DNA from: Marinilactibacillus sp042660675
GTDB taxonomy: Bacteria > Bacillota > Bacilli > Lactobacillales > Carnobacteriaceae_A
DNA length: 64,000 nucleotides
Direction of reading: 5' to 3'
Assembly: GCF_042660675.1 (NCBI RefSeq)
Contig: NZ_JBHSUL010000017.1
Coordinates: forward strand, 1 to 64,000
The notes beneath the pieces are model-generated. The model was not told where the DNA came from. It searched no databases and saw only the letters and a program-made list of their open reading frames with translations. Within the stretch, counting starts at the first letter, position 1. The number at the start of each line of letters is the position of its first letter. Below are positions 60,594-64,000 of this stretch, piece after piece. The position numbers were made by a program, and so were the translations under genes.

Positions 60594-61340
60594 TTACTTA
60601 TACTTATGTGTCTGCAATATCCGATTCGCATTGGCGACTCTTTCGGCTGTCGGTGGATCAATATTTTCCAGTTTATAAGGAATACCCAACTCCTTATACT
60701 TGTAAACACCAAGTCTGTGATAAGGAAGCACTTCTACCTTTTCTACACTTTCAAGTTTTTCAATAAAAAGATTTAATTGCTCTAAATGCTCATCGTAATC
60801 AGAACGTTCTGGAACCAGTACATGTCTGAGCCACATAGGAATGCCTCGTGTGGATAAATACTGGGCCATATTTAAAATACTTTCATTGGAGTGCATCGTA
60901 TACTTTTTATGAATATCATTATTAATATGCTTTACATCCATCAAGACAAGATCTGTATAGACCATTAATTCTTCGAATCGGCTAAAAAACGGTTCGTCAT
61001 AAGTGAATGGTTGACCACACGTGTCGAGTGAAACGTGAACGCCTTCTGCTTTAGCTAATTTAAAAAACTCAATTAAAAAATCAATATGCAAAAGTGGTTC
61101 CCCACCACTTACTGTGATGCCACCTTCTTCTCCCCAGTATTCTCTATAATCTAAAGCCTTTACCATCATTTCTTCTGCTGTATAAGGTGTACCGCCACCC
61201 ATATTCCAAGTATCCGGATTATGACAGAACTCACAGCGCATCCGACATCCTTGCATAAAAATAATGAAACGAATACCTGGACCGTCAACGGATCCAAAAC
61301 TTTCTGTTGAGTGTACGTATCCTACTGCTGATTCTGTCAT
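60594..61340 (-). CDS. pflA: Pyruvate formate-lyase-activating enzyme
   Basis: A 248-residue radical-SAM protein that generates the glycyl radical on PflB. The iron-sulfur cluster motif is CRMRCEFCHNP and the SAM motif GGEP is in ITVSGGEPLLH. Three consecutive ATG codons open the gene; the third gives the best spacing (about 7 bases) to GGAGG. It follows pflB by about 29 bases. Confidence 0.95.
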   Translation of the reverse strand: MTESAVGYVHSTESFGSVDGPGIRFIIFMQGCRMRCEFCHNPDTWNMGGGTPYTAEEMMVKALDYREYWGEEGGITVSGGEPLLHIDFLIEFFKLAKAEGVHVSLDTCGQPFTYDEPFFSRFEELMVYTDLVLMDVKHINNDIHKKYTMHSNESILNMAQYLSTRGIPMWLRHVLVPERSDYDEHLEQLNLFIEKLESVEKVEVLPYHRLGVYKYKELGIPYKLENIDPPTAERVANANRILQTHKYK

Positions 61341-61369
61341 CATCATTCCTCCATTTACTCTGAATGTCC

Positions 61370-63631
61370 TTACATCGTTTCGTGGAATGTTCTACTTAAA
61401 ACATCCAACTGCTGCTCTCTTGTCAATTTCACGAAATTCACTGCATAACCTGAAACTCTTATTGTCAGTTGCGGGTATTCTTCTGGATGCTCCATAGCGT
61501 CTTCTAACGTTTTGCGATTTAAAGCATTCACGTTCAAATGGTGTCCGCCTTTTTTAACATACCCATCTAGCATCATAGCCAAATTTTTGCGTTGAGTATC
61601 TTCTTCTTTTCCAAGAGCTTTTGGAACGATTGAAAAGGTATTAGAAATTCCATCAAGTGATTCTGAATAAGGAAGTTTAGCCACTGAATTCAAACTCGCT
61701 AATGCTCCATTTGAATCTCTACCGTGCAATGGATTAGCGCCTGGAGCAAAAGGAACGCCTTCTCGTCTACCATCCGGTGTGTTACCAGTCTTTTTACCGT
61801 ATACAACGTTTGAAGTAATCGTCAATATAGAGGTTGTATGTTTGGCATCCCGATAAGTTGGATGCTTTTTGACTTTACTCATAAAGGTTTTCAAAAGATT
61901 TATAGCGATTTGATCAACTAGATCGTCATTATTTCCGTATTTTGGATAATCTCCTTCAATTTCATAATCCGTAACTAAACCCTGTTCATCTCTAATCGTT
62001 TTAACCTTGGCGTATTTAATGGCAGAAAGAGAGTCTACTGCAACAGAAAAACCAGCGATACCTGTCGCCATTGTTCTTGCTACATCTGTATCATGTAAGG
62101 CCATTTCAATCCGCTCGTAGCTGTATTTATCATGCATATAATGGATGATGTTCAACGTATTGATATACATCCCAGCCAACCATTCAAGCATCTCATCATA
62201 TTTTTCAAGAACGATATCATAGTCCAGTACCTCACTCGTAATCGGCTGATACTTAGGCCCTACTTGAGTCTTTGTTTTTTCGTCCACGCCACCATTAATG
62301 GCATAAAGTAATGCTTTAGCGAGGTTCGCTCTAGCTCCAAAGAACTGCATTTGTTTTCCAATTGGCATTGCAGAGACACAGCAGGCAATACCATAATCAT
62401 CTCCCCACTCTTGGCGCATAATATCATCATTTTCATACTGTACCGCACTACTTTCGATCGAAACTTTTGCACAATATTCTTTGAAAGCATTTGGTAGTCT
62501 CGTTGACCATAAGACGGTTAAATTTGGTTCTGGAGCTGGTCCTAAGTTTGTTAAAGTATGCAAGAAGCGGTAGCTGTTTTTGGTGACCATATGGCGACCA
62601 TCTATTCCTACTCCTCCAATAGACTCGGTTACCCAAGTAGGATCTCCTGAAAATAGTTCGTTGTACTCTGGTGTTCGAGAAAATTTCACTAATCTCAGTT
62701 TCATAACAAAGTGATCTACTAGTTCTTGAACTTCTTTTTCGGTCATTAAACCAGCTTTCAAGTCTCTTTCAATATAAATATCCAAGAAAGTTGACGTTCT
62801 CCCTAATGACATGGCAGCACCGTTTTGTTCTTTGATTGCTGCTAAATAGCCTAAGTATAGCCATTGGAAAGCTTCTTTTGTGTTTCGAGCAGGTATGGAT
62901 AAATCAAATCCATAAATATTTCCAAGTTCTTTTAACTCTACTAAGGCTCTAATCTGGTCACTGAGCTCTTCTCGCTGACGAATGACTTTTTCGCTCATCA
63001 TACCGTTTCCACAATTTAATCGATCATTTTCTTTTTGTCTGATCAAAAAGTCGACGCCATATAAAGCGACACGTCTATAATCTCCAATAATACGTCCTCG
63101 ACCATATGCATCTGGCAATCCCGTAATGACACCCGTTCTTCTGGCATTCTTAATTTCAGGAGTATAGGCATCAAATACACCTTGATTATGTGTTTTTGTC
63201 CAGTTTCTAAAGACATGTGACAGCATTGGATCCACTTCGAATCCATAAGATTCCGCTGCCTGTTCCATCATTCGGATGCCACCAAACGGTTGTAAAGATC
63301 GTTTAAAAGGTTTTTCTGTTTGAAATCCAACGATTTGTTCTTTTTCTTTTGCTAAATACCCTGGACCGTGAGAGGTAATGGTTGATACGACCTCAGTGTC
63401 CATATCTAACATGCCACCAGCTTCTAGTTCTTGTTTATTTAAATCCATTACTTGAGCCCATAACGCTTTTGTATCTTCAGTAGCGTCTTCTAGAAATGAG
63501 TCATCTCCGTCGTAAGGAAGATAGTTCATTTGAATGAACGCTCTAACATCAACAGCTTCTTTCCAACTATTTCCTTTAAAGCCCTTCCAAAATTGATCAA
63601 ATCCTTTTGATTCTACTTCCTGTTTTTCCAT
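61370..63631 (-). CDS. pflB: Formate C-acetyltransferase (pyruvate formate-lyase)
   Basis: A 753-residue glycyl-radical enzyme converting pyruvate and CoA to acetyl-CoA and formate in anaerobic fermentation. The catalytic Cys pair is in YGIACCVSAMPIG and the radical Gly in TIRVSGYAVNF near the C-terminus. Complete. AAGGAG precedes the ATG. The intergenic region upstream holds a Rex-type operator, fitting NADH-controlled expression. Confidence 0.97.
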   Translation of the reverse strand: MEKQEVESKGFDQFWKGFKGNSWKEAVDVRAFIQMNYLPYDGDDSFLEDATEDTKALWAQVMDLNKQELEAGGMLDMDTEVVSTITSHGPGYLAKEKEQIVGFQTEKPFKRSLQPFGGIRMMEQAAESYGFEVDPMLSHVFRNWTKTHNQGVFDAYTPEIKNARRTGVITGLPDAYGRGRIIGDYRRVALYGVDFLIRQKENDRLNCGNGMMSEKVIRQREELSDQIRALVELKELGNIYGFDLSIPARNTKEAFQWLYLGYLAAIKEQNGAAMSLGRTSTFLDIYIERDLKAGLMTEKEVQELVDHFVMKLRLVKFSRTPEYNELFSGDPTWVTESIGGVGIDGRHMVTKNSYRFLHTLTNLGPAPEPNLTVLWSTRLPNAFKEYCAKVSIESSAVQYENDDIMRQEWGDDYGIACCVSAMPIGKQMQFFGARANLAKALLYAINGGVDEKTKTQVGPKYQPITSEVLDYDIVLEKYDEMLEWLAGMYINTLNIIHYMHDKYSYERIEMALHDTDVARTMATGIAGFSVAVDSLSAIKYAKVKTIRDEQGLVTDYEIEGDYPKYGNNDDLVDQIAINLLKTFMSKVKKHPTYRDAKHTTSILTITSNVVYGKKTGNTPDGRREGVPFAPGANPLHGRDSNGALASLNSVAKLPYSESLDGISNTFSIVPKALGKEEDTQRKNLAMMLDGYVKKGGHHLNVNALNRKTLEDAMEHPEEYPQLTIRVSGYAVNFVKLTREQQLDVLSRTFHETM

Positions 63632-63754
63632 TATATTGACTCCTTTATATTCTATTTTTTCAAGCTCAATATATCACAATTAAATCTTTCTAACAAGTGA
63701 ATAATTGAACTATTTTTTTATTTTTTCAAATAGGAAATCGAACCAATTCTTTTA

Positions 63755-63772
63755 TTGTGTTTTTATTCACAA
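63755..63772. promoter_or_regulatory. Rex (NAD+/NADH redox repressor) operator
   Basis: TTGTGTTTTTATTCACAA fits the Rex consensus TTGTGAA-N4-TTCACAA with the inner left bases altered. It lies between the divergent pflB and the gene at the right edge and could control both. Further half-site-like copies (CACAATTT) occur near 63778 and 63907. Confidence 0.8.
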
Positions 63773-63788
63773 AATAGACACAATTTAG

Positions 63789-63818
63789 TTGACCATTACT
63801 GTTATTGATATGCTATAG
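63789..63818 (+). promoter_or_regulatory. Possible promoter of the right-edge gene
   Basis: TTGACC followed after 19 bases by TATAGT. Just downstream of the Rex-type site, so repression by overlap is plausible. Spacing is longer than ideal. Confidence 0.45.
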
Positions 63819-63939
63819 TCAGTTTGTAAACAAGCTGTACTTTACTAGATCCTGTAAACTTAATTACGTAGAGGAAAGTAAAGCGTTTTTTTTAACGGTT
63901 ATTGCTCACAATTTCACATAAAATATGGAGGTTTTAATT

Positions 63940-64000
63940 ATGGTTCAATTAGTTTCCGTCAAACAAACAGAAATGCCCACACCTACTGTCGAAAGTACGA
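63940..64000 (+). CDS. Truncated gene at the right edge, redox-linked by context
   Basis: Only the first 20 codons are present (MVQLVSVKQTEMPTP...), 8 bases after GGAGG. The short N-terminus is not diagnostic. A position divergent from pflB across a Rex site often belongs to adhE (acetaldehyde/alcohol dehydrogenase), but this is a guess from context. Confidence 0.6.
   Translation, partial: MVQLVSVKQTEMPTPTVEST

Noticed and set aside
1..64000. CRISPR arrays, tRNA and rRNA genes, prophage modules
   Set aside because: No regularly spaced repeats, no tRNA-like TTCRANNC with matching acceptor stems, and no phage structural or integrase genes were seen by eye.

Overview
The window looks like chromosome from a low-GC, Gram-positive, fermentative coccus or rod of the order Lactobacillales, most like the Carnobacteriaceae (Alkalibacterium/Marinilactibacillus/Carnobacterium type). 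This rests on the AT-rich base composition, strong AGGAGG-type ribosome sites, the Bacilli order rnc-smc-ftsY-ylxM-ffh-rpsP-khpA-rimM-trmD-rplS, PTS sugar uptake, pyruvate formate-lyase and a multi-subunit Na+/H+ antiporter. Genus is inference.

Layout. 1-102: end of an IS3-family (IS150-like) element running off the left edge. 131-2912: leftward cell-surface operon (YkyA-like lipoprotein, lipid-anchored polysaccharide deacetylase, secreted putative glycosidase). 3140-5093: lspA-rluD-pyrR, ending in a shared terminator against the leftward rqcH. 7024-11648: MarR regulator with an ECF-transporter S component, zinc alcohol dehydrogenase, YrrS-like protein, membrane-associated GTPase. 11791-16158: seven-gene Mrp/Mnh-type antiporter operon in the compact 'split' form. 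16360-21828: lichenan/cellobiose PTS (IIB, IIC, IIA), family-1 phospho-glucosidase and LicR-type PRD regulator. 21996-33801: the RNase III / SMC / SRP / ribosomal-protein block, interrupted between ffh and rpsP by a type I toxin-antitoxin locus and a lone leftward gene. 34153-38114: small stress and unknown genes, an Rgg-like regulator facing a probably frameshifted small gene, and a nucleotidyltransferase. 38130-38500: a second type I toxin-antitoxin locus. 38633-44749: M16 peptidase, membrane protein, SDR oxidoreductase, HxlR regulator converging on the quinone reductase it probably controls. 44750-45380: long AT-rich gene-free stretch. 45424-51992: leftward accessory genes (GNAT, three tiny membrane proteins, an ABC exporter with two permeases, an esterase, an aldo/keto reductase). 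52170-59320: lysine-riboswitch-controlled diaminopimelate operon (lysC-asd-dapA-dapB-dapH-deacetylase-alr-like). 59518-63631: leftward ppaC, pflA and pflB, with a Rex-type operator between pflB and a truncated rightward gene at the right edge.

The most interesting content is a pair of small, unannotated loci (30330-30680 and 38140-38500). Each encodes a 32-39 residue holin-like membrane peptide starting with TTG, preceded by a short upstream ORF running into or past the toxin start. Each has a convergent antisense RNA of about 115 nt lying wholly inside the 3' part of the toxin transcript. The two loci differ in sequence but share leader motif, upstream ORF, three-hairpin antisense RNA and doubly used terminators, so they appear to be two members of one family that may regulate independently or cross-talk. 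No tRNA, rRNA or CRISPR array was seen.
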